Of a stretch of DNA of 64,000 nt, positions 11,984 through 25,405 are shown in pieces. Positions within the stretch are counted from its first letter, which is position 1. Every line of letters begins with the position of its first letter. The DNA is taken from positions 61,970,938-62,034,937 of the forward strand of contig CM072812.1 in NCBI GenBank assembly GCA_037013495.1, written 5' to 3'. Made by a program: the position numbers and the translations under genes. This DNA comes from Hippophae tibetana. Lineage: Eukaryota; Streptophyta; Magnoliopsida; Rosales; Elaeagnaceae. The notes under the pieces are model-generated. The model had not been told where the DNA came from, did no database searches, and saw nothing but the letters and a program-made list of their open reading frames with translations.

Positions 11984-14900
11984 GGGAACAGGAACGATTG
12001 AATTGCTAAAAATGTAGTTAAGATGATCAAATTTGATCTCTAAAGAACAAATCCTTAAACAATGCAATAAGGACGAAAACAATGCAATAACGATTTTTTT
12101 TAAAATCTAAATTTGAAAAACGTATAGAGGAAGATAGATAACCTATTTTCACCAACCAAGGCTTTGATTAAAAATGATGTGCATCCTTTTGGAAAACAAC
12201 ATAAAATCTCTAGGGAACAAGAACGATTGAACTGCTAAAAACGTAGTTAAGATGATCAAATTTAATCTCGAAAGAACAAAGCCTTAAACAACGCAATAAG
12301 GTACGACAAAACATTAAAACGGCGGAAAGTAGTGGTAACGATTAAATTCTGGTTCAAAAACACGGAGAACTGAACGAAGGCTTCATTGTATTTTTAGAAA
12401 CTAAAACGAGATTCGATTTAAAATATTATAATAGTAAGTTGAATGCACGAATTAAGAGTTATTATTGTTTAAAGTAACAACCCCAATCAATAATTGTTTT
12501 AAAACTATGAACTACAGCAGCGCTCTTATTTTTTTGAAGAACAAAGAATGATTAAACACAGAAAAAAAAAAGATACGAATAATTCAAATAAAAAAACGAA
12601 AACAACGGCAACAAAATGGAAAGAAAATGCAAGACATGAAGGACAAAGTTTCCTTTTCTTTTGATTTTTTACCCAAGAACGCAAAAACAAAATCCAATAA
12701 TGATTTTTTAAAAACTATAAAGTTTAAAAACAGATAGATGAATATAGATAACATATTTTCACCAACAAAAGGCTCTGATACCAAATGATGCGTATCCTTT
12801 AGGCGAAGAACCTAGGAACTCAAGGGAATAGAAACGATTGAATTGCTAGAACGTAGTTAAGATAATGATATAAGAACTCTAAAGACCAAGAACCTAAAAC
12901 AATGCAATAAGGTGCGACCAAACAATATGACGTCGATAATTAACGTAAACGATTAAATTTTGGTTCAAAAACGTGGAGAACTGAAATAAGGCATCATTGT
13001 ATTTTTAGGAATTGAAAAGGTCTTCGATTTATAACATTATAATAGTTTATTCAATGCACGAATTAAGAGTTATTAGAGTGTAAAGTTTCAATTGTAGTAA
13101 ATAACATTTTTAAACCTAGGAACTACAACAACTCTCTTGATTTTTTGAAGAACAAAGAGTGATTAAACAAAGAAAAAACAGGAAAAGGAAAGAGATACGA
13201 ATAATTTAAAGAAAACTACGAAACTAAATCCAAAGACGAAAATAATGGCAACAAATTGAAAGAAAATACAAGACATGAAGAACAAAATTTCCTTCTTTTG
13301 TTTTGTATTTTTTGACTCAATAACGCCAAAAACAATGCAAAAACGATTTTTTTTTTAAAATCTAAAATTAAAAAACGGATAGGGAAGATAGATAACCCAT
13401 TTTCACCAACCAAGGCTTTGATGCGAAGTGATGTGTAAAATTTAGGCAAACAACATAGGATCTCAAGGGAACATGAATGATTGAATTGCTATAAATATAG
13501 TTAAGATGATCAAATTTGATCTCTAAAGAACAAACCGTAAAACAACGCAATAAGGTGCGACAAAACATTAAAACGTCCGTAAGTAGTGTAAACGATTAAA
13601 TTTTGGTTCAAAAGCAAGGAGAACTGAATTAAGGCTTCATTGTATTTTTAAAAATTGAAACGAGATTCGATTTAAAATATTATAATAGTCAGTTGAATGC
13701 ACGAATTAAGAGTTATTACTGTTTAAACTTGCAACCCTAATCAATAATTATTTTAAAACTATGAACTACAGCAACTCTCTTATTTTTTTTGAAGAACAAA
13801 GAGTGATTAAACACAGAAAAAAAAGATACGAATAATTTACATAAAAAAACAAAACGGAAACAACGGAAACAAAATTGAAATAAAATGCAAGACATGAAGG
13901 ACAAATTTTCCATTTCTTTTGATTTTTTACACATGAATGCAAAAACAAAATACAATAATGATTTTTTAAAAAATATAAAGTTTAAAAAAAGATAGATGAA
14001 GATAGATAACCTGTTTTCACCAACAAAAGGCTCTGATACCAAATGATGTGTATCCTTTAGGCGAAGAACCAAGGAACTCAAAGAAATAAAAACGATCGAA
14101 TTTCTAAGAACGTAGTTAAGATAATGATATAAGATCTCTAAAGAACAAGAACCTATAACAACGCAATAAGGTGCGACCAAACAATAAGAGGCCAATAAGT
14201 AAGGTCTTCGATTTATAATATTATCATAGTTTATTTAATGCACGAATTAAGAGTTATTACAGTTTAAAGTTGCAATTGTAGTTAATAACTTTTGTAAAAC
14301 TATGAACTACAGCAACTCTCTTGTTTTTTTGAAGAACAAAGAGTGATTAAACAAAGAAAAAACAAGAAAAGGAAAGAGATACGAATAATTTAAAGAAAAC
14401 TATGAAACTAAATCCAAAGGCCAGAAAATTGGCAACAAAATTGATAGAAAATACAAGACATGAAGAAAAAAATTTCCTTCTTTTTTTTGTAATTTTTGAC
14501 TCAATAACGACGAAAACAATGCAAAAAGGATTTTTTTTTAAATCTAAAATTTAAAAACGGATAGGGGAAGAGAGATAACCCATTTGCACCAACCAAGGCT
14601 TTGATGCGAAGTGATGTGTAAAATTTAGGCAAACAACATAGGATCTCAAGGGAACATGAACGATTGAATTGCTAAAAACGTAGTTAAGATGATCAAATTT
14701 GATCTCTAAAGAACAAATCCTAAAACAACGCAATAAGGTGCGACAAAACAATAAATCGGTGGTAAGTAGTGTAAACGATTAAATTTTGGTTCAAAAACAT
14801 GGAGAACTGAACGAAGGCTTCATTGTATTTTGAAAAACTGAAACGAGATTTGATTTAAAATATTATAATAGTAAGTTGAATGCACGAATTAAGAATTATT

Positions 14901-17900
14901 ACTGTTTAAAGTTGCAACACCAATCAATAATTGTTTTAAAACTATGAACTACTGCAGCTCTCTTATTTCTTTTAAGAAGAAAGAGTGATTAAACACAGAA
15001 AAAAAGGATACGAATAATTTACATAAAAAAATAAAACGAAATCAAAAAACGAAAACAACGGAAACAAAATTGAAAGAAAATGCAAGACATGAAGGACAAT
15101 TTTTCCTTTTCTTTTGAATTTTTACCGAAGAACGCAAAAACAAAATCCAATAATGATTTTTTAAAAAATATAAAGTTTAAAAACAGATAGATGCAGATAG
15201 ATAACCGGTTTTCACCAATAAAAGGCTCTAATACCAAATGATGCGTATCCTTTAGGCGAAGAACCTAGGAACTCAAAGGAATAGAAATGATATAATTGCT
15301 AAGAATGTACTTAAGATAATGATATAAGATCTCTAAAGACCAAGAACCTAAAACAACGCAATAAGGTGCGACCAAACAATAAGACGTCGATAAGTAATGT
15401 AAACTATTAAATTTTGGTTGAAAAACGTGGAGAACTGAAATAAGGCATCATTGTATTTTTAGGAATTTAAAAGGTCTTGGATTTATAATATTATAATAGT
15501 TTATTCAATGCACGAATTAAGAGTTATTACAGTTTAAAGTTGCAATTGTAGTAAATAACTTTTTAAAACTACGAACTACAACAACTCTCTTGTTTTTTGA
15601 AGAACAAAGAGTGATTAAACAAAGAAATAACAAGAAAAGGAAAGAGATACGAATAATTTAAAGAAAACTATGAAACTAAATCCAAAGGCGAGAAAATTGG
15701 CAACAAAATTGATAGAAAATACAAGACATGAAGAAAACAATTTCCTTCTTTTTTTTGTAATTTTTGACTCAATAACGACGAAAACAATGCAAAAACGATT
15801 TTTTTTAAAATATAAAATTTAAAAACGTATAGGGGAAGATAGATAACGTATTTTCACAAACCAAGGAATTCATAAAAAATGATGTGTATCATTTTGGAAA
15901 ACAACATAAGATCTCTAGGGTACAAGAACGATTGAATTGCTAAAAACGTAATTAAGATGATCAAATTTGATCTCTAAAAAACAAACCCTAAAACAACGCA
16001 ATAAGGTGCGACAAAACAATAAATCGGTGGTAAGTAGTGTAAATGATTAAATTTTTGTTCAAAAGCACGGAGAACTGAATTAAGGCTTCATTGTATTTTT
16101 AAAAATTGAAACGAGATTCGATTTAAAATATTGTAATAGTCAGTTGAATGCACGAATTAAGAGTTATTACTGTTTAAATTGCAACCCCAACCAATAATTG
16201 TTTTAAAACGATGAATTACAGCAGCTCTCTTATTTTTTTTGAAGAACAAAGAGTGATTAAACACAGAAAAAAAAAAGATACGAATAATTTAAATAAAAAA
16301 AGAAAACGAATTTAAAAGACGAAAACAAAGACAACAAAATGGAAATAAAACGCAAGACATGAAGGATAAATTTTCGTTCTTTTTATTATTTTTTTACCCA
16401 AGAACGCAAAAACAAAATCCAATAATGATTTTTTTAAAAATATAAAGTTTAAAAAAAGATAGATGAAGATAGATAAAATATTTTCACCAACAAAAGGCTC
16501 TGATACCAAATGATGTGTATCCTTTAGGTGAAGAACCAAGGAACTCAAAGGAATAGAAACGATCGAATTGCTAAGAACGTGGTTAAGATAATGATATAAG
16601 AACTAAAAAGACCGAGAACCTAAAACAATGCAATAAGGTGCGACCAAACAATATGACGTCGATAAGTAATGTAAACGATTAAATTTTGAGTCAAAAACGT
16701 GGAGAACTGAAATAAGGCAACATTGTGTTTTTAGGAATTTAAAAGGTCTTCGATTTATAATATTATAATAGTTTATTCAATGGACGAATTAAGAGTTATT
16801 ATAGTTTAAAGTTGCAATTGTAGTAAATAACTTTTTTAAAACCACGAACTACAACAACTCTCTTGTTTTTTGAAGAACAAAGAGTGATTAAACACAGAAA
16901 AAATAGGAAAAGGAAAGAGACACGAATAATTTAAAGAAAAGTATGAAACTATATCCAAAGATTAAAATAATGCCAAAATAATTGATAGAAAATACAAGAC
17001 ATGAAGAACAAAAAGTCCTTCTTTTTTTTGAAATTTTTGACTCAATAACGACGAAACCAATGCAATAACGATTTTTTTAAAATCTAAATTTTAAAAACGT
17101 ATAGAGGAAGATAGATAACCTATTTTCACCAACCAAGGCTTTGATAAAAAAAATGATGTGCATCCTTTTAGCAAACAACATAAGATCTCAAGGGAACAGG
17201 AACGATTGAATTGCTAAAAACGTAGTTAAGATGTTCATATTTGATCTCTAAAGAACAAACCCTAAAACAACGCAATAAGGTACGACAAAACATTAAAACG
17301 GAGGAAAGTAGTGTAAACGATAAAATTTTGGTTCAAAAACACGGAGAACTGAACGAATGCTTCATTTTATTTTTAAAAACTGAAACGAGATTGGATTTAA
17401 AATATTATAATAGTAAGTTGAATGCACGAATTAAGAGTAATTACTGTTTAAAGTTGCAACCCCAATCAATAATTGTTTTAAAACTATGAACTACAGCTGC
17501 GCTCATATTTTTTTGGAGAACAAAGAGTGATTAAACACAGAAAAAAAAAGATACGAATAATTCAAATCAAAAAACAAAAACAACGTCAACAAAATGGAAA
17601 GAAAATGCAAGACATGAAGGACAAAGTTTCCTTTTCTTTTGATTTTTTACCCAAGAATGCAAAAACAAAATCCAATAATGATTTTTTAAAAAATATAAAG
17701 TTTAAAAACAGATAGATGAAGATAGATAACCTATTTTCACCAACAAAAGGCTCTGATACCAAATGATGTTTATCCTTTAGGCGAAAAACCTAGGAACTCA
17801 AAGGAATAGAAATGATTGAATTGCTAGAACGTAGTTAAGATAATGATATAAGAACTCTAAAGACCAAGAACCTAAAACAATGCAATAAGGTGCGACCAAA

Positions 17901-20900
17901 CAATATGACGTCGATAATTAATGTAAACGATTAAATTTGGGGTCAAAAACGTGGAGAACTGAAATAAGGCATCATTGTATTTTTAGGAATTGAAAAGGTC
18001 TTCGATTTATAATATTATAATAGTTTATTCAATGCACGAATTAAGAGTTATTATAGTTTAAAGTTGCAATTGTAATAAATAACTTTTTTTCAAAAGACGA
18101 ACTACAACAACTCTCTTGTTTTTTGGAAGAACAAAGAGTGATTAAATAAACAAAACACAGGAAAAGGAAAAAGATACGAATAATTTCAAGAAAACTACGA
18201 AACTAAATCCAAAGACGAAAATAATGGCAACAAATTGATAGAAAATACAAGACAAGAAGAACAAACTTTGCTTCTTTTGTTTTTTATTTTTTGACTCAAT
18301 AACGCCGAAAACAATGCAAAAACGATTTTTGTTTTAATTCTAAAATTTAAAAACGGATAGGGGAAGATAGATAACCCATTTTCACCAACCAAGGCTTTGA
18401 TGCGAAGTGATGTGTAAAATTTAGGCAAACAACATAGGATCTCAAGGGAACATGAACGATTGAATTGCTAAAAATGTAGTTAAGATGATCAAATTTGATC
18501 TCTAAAGAACAAACCGTAAAACAACGCAATAAGGTTCGACAAAACATTAAAACGTCTGTAAGTAGTGTAAACGATTAAATTTTGGTTCAAAAGCAAGGAG
18601 AACTGAATTAAGGCTTCATTGTATTTTTAAAAATTGAAACGAGATTCGATTTAAAATATTATAATGGTCAGTTGAATGCACGAATTAAGAGTTATTACTG
18701 TTTAAATTGCAACCCCAACCAATAATTGTTTTAAAACTATGAATTACAGCAACACTATTATTTTTTTGAAGAACAAAGAGTGATTAAACACAGAAAAAAA
18801 AGATACGAATAATTTAAATAAAAATACAAAACGAATTCAAAAGACGAAAACAAAGACAACAAAATGGAAATAAAATGCAAGACATGATGGACAAATTTTC
18901 CTTCTTTTTATTATTTTTTACACATGAATGCAAAAACAAAATACAATAATGATTTTTTAAAAAATATAAAGTTTAAAAAAAGATAGATGAAGATAGATAA
19001 CCTATTTTCACCAACAAAAGGCTCTGATACCAAATGATGTGTATCCTTTAGGCGAATAACCAAGGAACTCAAAGGAATAGAAACGATCGAATTGCTAAGA
19101 ACGTAGTTAAGATAATGATATAAGATATCTAAAGAACAAGAACCTATAACAACGCAATAAGGTGCGACCAAACAATAAGAGGCCAATAAGTAATGTATAC
19201 GATTAAATTTTGGTTCAAAAACATGAAGAACTGAAATAAGGCATCATTGTATTTTTAGGAATTGAAAAGGTCTTCGATTTATAATATTATCATAGTTTAT
19301 TTAATGCACGAATTAAGAGTTATTACAGTTTAAAGTTGCAATTGTAGTAAATAACTTTTGTAAAACTATGAACTACAGCAACTCTCTTGTTTTTTTGAAG
19401 AATAAAGAGTGATTAAACAAAGAAAAAACAAGAAAAGGAAAGAGATACGAATAATTTAAATAAAACTATGAAACTAAATCCAAAGGCGAGAAAATTGGCA
19501 ACACAATTGATAGAAAATACAAGACATGAAGAAAAAAATTTCCTTCTTTTTTTTGTAATTTTTGACTCAATAACGACGAAAACAATGCAAAAACGATTTT
19601 TTAAAAAATATAAAATTTAAAAACGTATAGGGGAAGATAGATACCCTATTTTCACAAACCAAGGAATTGATAAAAAATGATGTGTATCCTTTTGGCAAAC
19701 AACATAAGATCTCTAGGGAACAGGAATGACTGAATTGCTAAAAACGTAGTTAAGATGATCAAATTTGATCTCTAAAGAACAAACCCTAAAACAACGCAAT
19801 AAGGTGCGACAAAACAATAAATCGGTGGTAAGAAGTGTAAACAATTAAATTTTGGTTCAAAAACATGGAGAACTGAATGAAGGCTTCATTGTATTTTGAA
19901 AAACTGAAACGAGATTCGATTTAAAATATTATAATAGTAAGTTGAATGCACGAATTAAGAATTATTACTGTTTAAAGTTGCAACCCCAATCAATAATTGT
20001 TTTAAAACTATGAACTACTGCAGCTCTCTTATTTTTTTGAAGAACAAAGAGTGATTAAACACAGAAAAAAAAGATACGAATAATTTACATAAAAAAACAA
20101 AACGAAATCAAAAAACGAAAATAACGGAAAAAAAATTGAAAGAAAATGCAAGACATGAAGGAAACATTTTCCTTTTCTTTTGATTTTTTACCGAAGAACG
20201 CAAAAACAAAATCCAATAATGATTTTTTAAAAAATATAAAGTTTAAAAACAGATAGATGCAGATAGATAACCTGTTTTCACCAACAAAAGGCTCTGATAC
20301 CAAATGATGCGTATCCTTTAGGCGAAGAACCTAGGAACTCAAAGGAATAGAAATGATATAATTGCTAAGAACGTCGTTAAGATAATGATATAAGATCTCT
20401 AAAGACCAAGAACCTAAAACAACGCAATAAGGTGCGACCAAACAATAAGACGTCGATAAGTAATGTAAACGATTAAATTTTGGTTCAAAAACGTGGAGAA
20501 CTGAAATAAGGCATCATTGTATTTTTTGGAATTGAAATGGTCTTGGATTTATAATATTATAATAGTTTATTCAATGCACGAATTAAGAGTTATTACAGTT
20601 TAAAGTTGCAATTGTAGTAAATAACTTTTTTAAAACTACGAACTACAACAACTCTCTTGGTTTTTGAAGAACAAACAGTGATTAAACAAAGAAAAAACAA
20701 GAAAAGGAAATAGATACGAATAATTTAAAGAAAACTATGAAACTATATCCAAAGATGAAAATAATGCCAAAACAATTGATAGAAAATACAAGACATGAAG
20801 AACAAAAATTCCTTTTTTTGTAATTTTTGACTCAATAATGACGAAAACAATGCAATAACGATTTTTTTAAAATTTAAATTTTAAAAACGTATATAGGAAT

Positions 20901-23900
20901 ATAGATAACCTATTTTCACAAACCAAGGAATTGATACGATATGATGTGTATCCTTTAAGCAAACAACATAGGATCTCAAGGGAATAGGAACAATTGCATT
21001 GCTAAAAAAGAAGTTCAGATGATCAAATAAGATCTCTTTAGAACAAAACCTAAAACAACGCAATAAATTGCGACAATTCATTAAGATGTAGGTAAGTAGT
21101 GTAAAACATTAAATTTTGGATGAAAAATGCGGATTCGATTTAAAATATTATAATAGTTAGTTGAATGCACGAATTAAGAGTTATTACTGTTTAAAGTTGC
21201 AACCCCAATCAATAATTGTTTTAAAACTATGAACTACAGCAGCTCTCTTATTTTTTTTGAAGAACAAAGAATGATTAAACACAAGAAAAAAAAGATACGA
21301 ATAATTTAAATAACAAAACAAAACGAAATCAAAAAATGAAAACAACGGCAACAAAATTGAAAGAAAATGCAAGACATGAAGGACAAATTTTCCTTCTTAT
21401 TATTTTTTACCCAAGAACGCAAAAACAAAATCCAATAATGATTTTTTTAAAAATATTAAGTTTAAAAACAGATAGATGAATATAGATAACCTGTTTTCAC
21501 CAACAAAAGGCTCTGATACCAAATGATGCGTATCTTTTAGGCGAAGAACCTAGGAACTCAAATTAATAGAAATGATTGAATTGCTAAGAACGTAGTTAAG
21601 ATAATGATATAGGATCTCTAAAGAACAAGAACCTAAAAAACCGCAATAAGGTGCGGCCAAACAATAAGAGGTTGATAAATAATGTAAACGTTTAAATTTT
21701 GGTTGAAAAACGTGGAGAACTGAAATAAGGCATCATTGTATTTTTAGGAATTGAAAAGGTCTTGGATTTATAATATTATAATAGTTTATCCAATGTGGGA
21801 ATTAAGAGTTATTATACTTTAAAGTTGCAATTGTAGTAAATAACGTTTTTAAAACTATTAACTAAAGCAACACTCTTGTTTTTTTAAAGAACAAGGAGTG
21901 ATTAAACACAGAAAAAACAGGAAAAGGAAATAGATACGAATAATTTAAAGAAAACTGCGAAACTAAATCCAAAGACGAAAATAATGGCAACAAAATTGAT
22001 AGAAAATACAAGACATGAAGAACAAAATTTCCTTCTTTTGTTTTGTAATTTTTGACTCAATAACACCGAAAAGAATGCAAAAACGATTTTTTTTTTAAAT
22101 CTAAAATTTAAAAACGGATAGAGGAAGATAGATAACGTATATTCACCAACCAAGGCTTTGATACGAAGTGATGTGTATCCTTTAGGCAAACAACATAGGA
22201 TCTCAAGGGAACAGGAACGATTGAATTGCTAAAAATGTAGTTAGGATGATCAAACTTTATCTCTAAAGACCAAACCCTAAAACAACGCAATAAGGTGCGA
22301 CAAAACATTAAAACGTCGGTAAGTAGTGTAAACGATTAAATTTTGGTTCAAAAACACGGAGAACTGAACTAAGGCTTCATTGTATTTTAAAAAACTGAAA
22401 CGAGATTCGATTTAAAATATTATAATAGTAAGTTGAATGCACGAATTAAGAGTTATTACTGTTTAAAGTTGCAACCCAATCAATAATTGTTTTAAAACTA
22501 TGAACTATAGAAGCTCTCTTATTTTTTTGAAGAACAAAGAGTGATTAAACACAGAAAAAAAAGTTACGAATAATTTAAATAAAAAAATAAAACGAAATCA
22601 AAAAACGAACACAACGCCAACAAAATTGAAAGAAAATGCAACACATGAAGAACAAATTTTCCTTCTTCTTATGATTTTTTACCCAAGAACGCAAAAAAAG
22701 TCCAATAATGATTTTTTAAAAATATAAAATTTAAAACCAAATAGATGAAGATAGATAACCTATTTTCACCAACAAAAGGCTCTGATACCAAATGATGCGT
22801 ATCCTTTAGGCGAAGAACCTAGGAACTCAAAGGAATAGAAACGATTGAATTTCTAAGAACGTAGTTAATATAATGAAATAAGATCCCTAAAGACCAATAA
22901 CCTAAAACAACGCAATAAGGTGCGACCAAACATTAAGATGTCGATAAGTATTGTAAACGACTAAATTTTGGTTCAATAACGTGGAAAATTGAACTAAGGC
23001 ATCATTGTATTTTTAGGAATTCAAAAGGTCTTCGATTTATAATATTATCATAGTTAATGCAATGCACGAATTAAGAGTTATTACAGTTTAAAGTTGCAAT
23101 TGTAGTAAATAACTTTTGTAAACCTATGAACTACAGCAACTCTCTTGTTTTTTTGAAGATCAAAGAGTTATTAAACAATGAAAAAACAGGAAAAGGAAAG
23201 AGATACAAATAATTTAAATAAAACTACGAAACTAAATCCAAAGACGAAAATAATGGCAACAAATTTATAAAAAATACAAGACTCATTGAACAAAATTTAC
23301 TTCTTTTGTTTTGTAATTTTTGACTCAATAACGCCAAAAACAATGCAAAAACGATTTTTTTTTATATTTAAAATTTAAAAACGGATAGGGGAAGATAGAT
23401 AACCTATTTTCACCAACCAAGGCTTTGATACGAAGTGATGTGTATCCTTTTGGCAAACAACATAAGATCTCAAGGGAACAGGAACGATTGAATTGCTAAA
23501 AACGTAGTTAAGATGATCAAATTTGATCTCTAAAGAACAAACCCTAAAACAATGCAATAAGGTGCGACAAAACATTAAAACGTCGGTAAGTGGTGTAAAC
23601 GATTAAATTTTGGTTCAAAAACACGGAGAACTGAACTAAGGCTTCATTGTATTTTTAAAAACTGAAACGAGATTCGATTTAGAATATTATAATAGTAAGT
23701 TGAATGCACGAATTAAGAGTTATTACTATTTAAAGTTGCAACCCCAATCAATAATTGTTTTAAAACTATGAACAACAGCAGCTCTCTTATTTTTTTTGAA
23801 GAACAAAGAGTGATTAAACACAGAAAAAATAGATACGAATAATTCAAATAAAAAAACAAAATGAAATCAAAAAACGTAAACAACAACAACAAAATTGAAA

Positions 23901-24221
23901 GAAAATGCAAGACATGAAGGACAAATTTTCCTTCTTTTTATGATTTTTAATCCAAGAACGCAAAAACAAAATCCAATAATGATTTTTTTTAAAATATAAA
24001 GTTTAAAAACAGATAGATGAAGATAGATAACCTATTTTCACCAATTAAAGGCTCTGATACCAAATGATGTGTATCCTTTAGACGAAGAACCTAGGAACTC
24101 AAAGGAATAGAAACGATTGAATTGCTAAGAACGTTGTTAAGATAATGATATAAGATCTCTAAAGACCAAGAACCTAAAACAACGCAATAAGGTGCGACCA
24201 AACAATAAGACGTCGATAAGA
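11984..24221 (-). repeat. Satellite array, block 2, with about 5 kb higher-order repeat
   Basis: Continues block 1 after the insertion. Monomers of about 630 bp mostly alternate A and B; type A sites with exact GCTCTGATACCA lie at 12772, 14030, 16497, 17750, 19021, 20291, 21510, 22779 and 24051, about 1.2-1.27 kb apart (the copy near 15223 has one change). A longer period of about 5 kb is also visible: for example CGGAGAACTGAACGA recurs at about 12363 and 17341, and AAAAGCAAGGAGAACTGAAT at about 13610 and 18588. Some monomers are shortened (near 12070, 14200 and 21120). The first 90 bases after 11988 join two different monomer phases. No genes. Confidence 0.95.
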
Positions 24222-25405
24222 GAAATTAACTAAGAAAATCTAAAAACTAAAAAAAACTAAAAAAACTAAAAAAACTAAAAAATCTAAGAAAAGAGAGAAA
24301 GAAAGAGAGAAGAGAATGTGTTTTGAGGTGTGTTTAGAAGTGAAGAGAAAAAATGTTAAAAAATTGTGAAAACACGGAGTGCAATTGCTGAGGTCATTGA
24401 TGACGTCATGGGGCAGCTGCGCAGCGCGGCGACGCGATTTTCTCCTTTTTAACATTTTTGACCTTTTTGACCCATTTTGTCCAATTTTTCCATATTTGTT
24501 GACCTTTCCTCATTTATTTATTAATATATTTGTGATGTATTGCTTCCAGTATTCCTCTTTGAGTCTTTAAGTTACGTTTTTAAGCGAAAATACCTGAAAA
24601 ACAATAAAAATACCCGTGATTCCGAAAAAGACAAATTTAGATAAATATATGATAAAACATATAAATATATATATTTTTTTTAATCAATTAATGTGCATAA
24701 AATCATGGTAATTTTAGTGCTTTTTGAGCACTCATCACAACCCCCAACCAGCTTCTTGCTAGTCCCTTAGCAAGAGAAGCGATAAAAACTAAAAATTAAA
24801 CTATCCTAAATCACTTTCGTGGATTGCACGGTTGCATTTAACCTATGAAACAAGCCTTTCAACCCCTAGGTTGCCCTAGTGGACGAGTTTGAGTCTCGTG
24901 AGGGTTTTCGGTAATGATACCCACAAACATTCAACTAAATGTAAAAATCAAAAGAAACAAATAAAAACAATCAAATGAAAAACTAAAATTACAACAAAAT
25001 CAAAATTTAATTTAAGAATAAAAGAAAACAAGATATCACAAAAATGTCTCATATTTTTTAATCTCCTTGAAGATCATAATTAAAATCTCAAGCATAAGTT
25101 ATTTTAATCTCTTAAAACAATCATGATTTATTAAAATAATTAGTCGAAAATCATTTTCATATTTCATGTCAAAAATGTATCAATTTAATTTCACCCAATT
25201 TCAGTGTCATGAATCAGAATTCGCTTCGACTCTATTCCTCACAAGTCAATACTCTCAAAACACTAAATCCTATGGGTTCAAACACTCATACTAATTTATA
25301 AGCGAAAGAGTTGATGTATAGAAATGAACTAATAGGTTCGCATATGTATTAAGAATAAAGGCTCAAAGTGTTATTTTAACATTAATCTCATGAAAGGAAT
25401 CGAAT
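24222..25405 (-). mobile_element. Fragment of an Athila-like LTR element (3' interior plus start of 3' LTR)
   Basis: Reverse-complement match to the 3' end of the element at 4896: 24222-24737 equals about the first 516 bp of the LTR (including TGACGTCA at 24401) and 24738-25405 equals about 9440-10091 of the interior with its G-rich tract. Satellite lies directly on both sides and there is no target duplication, so this is a remnant left by rearrangement and not a clean insertion. More diverged from the 4896 copy than that copy's two LTRs are from each other, so it is older. Confidence 0.9.
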
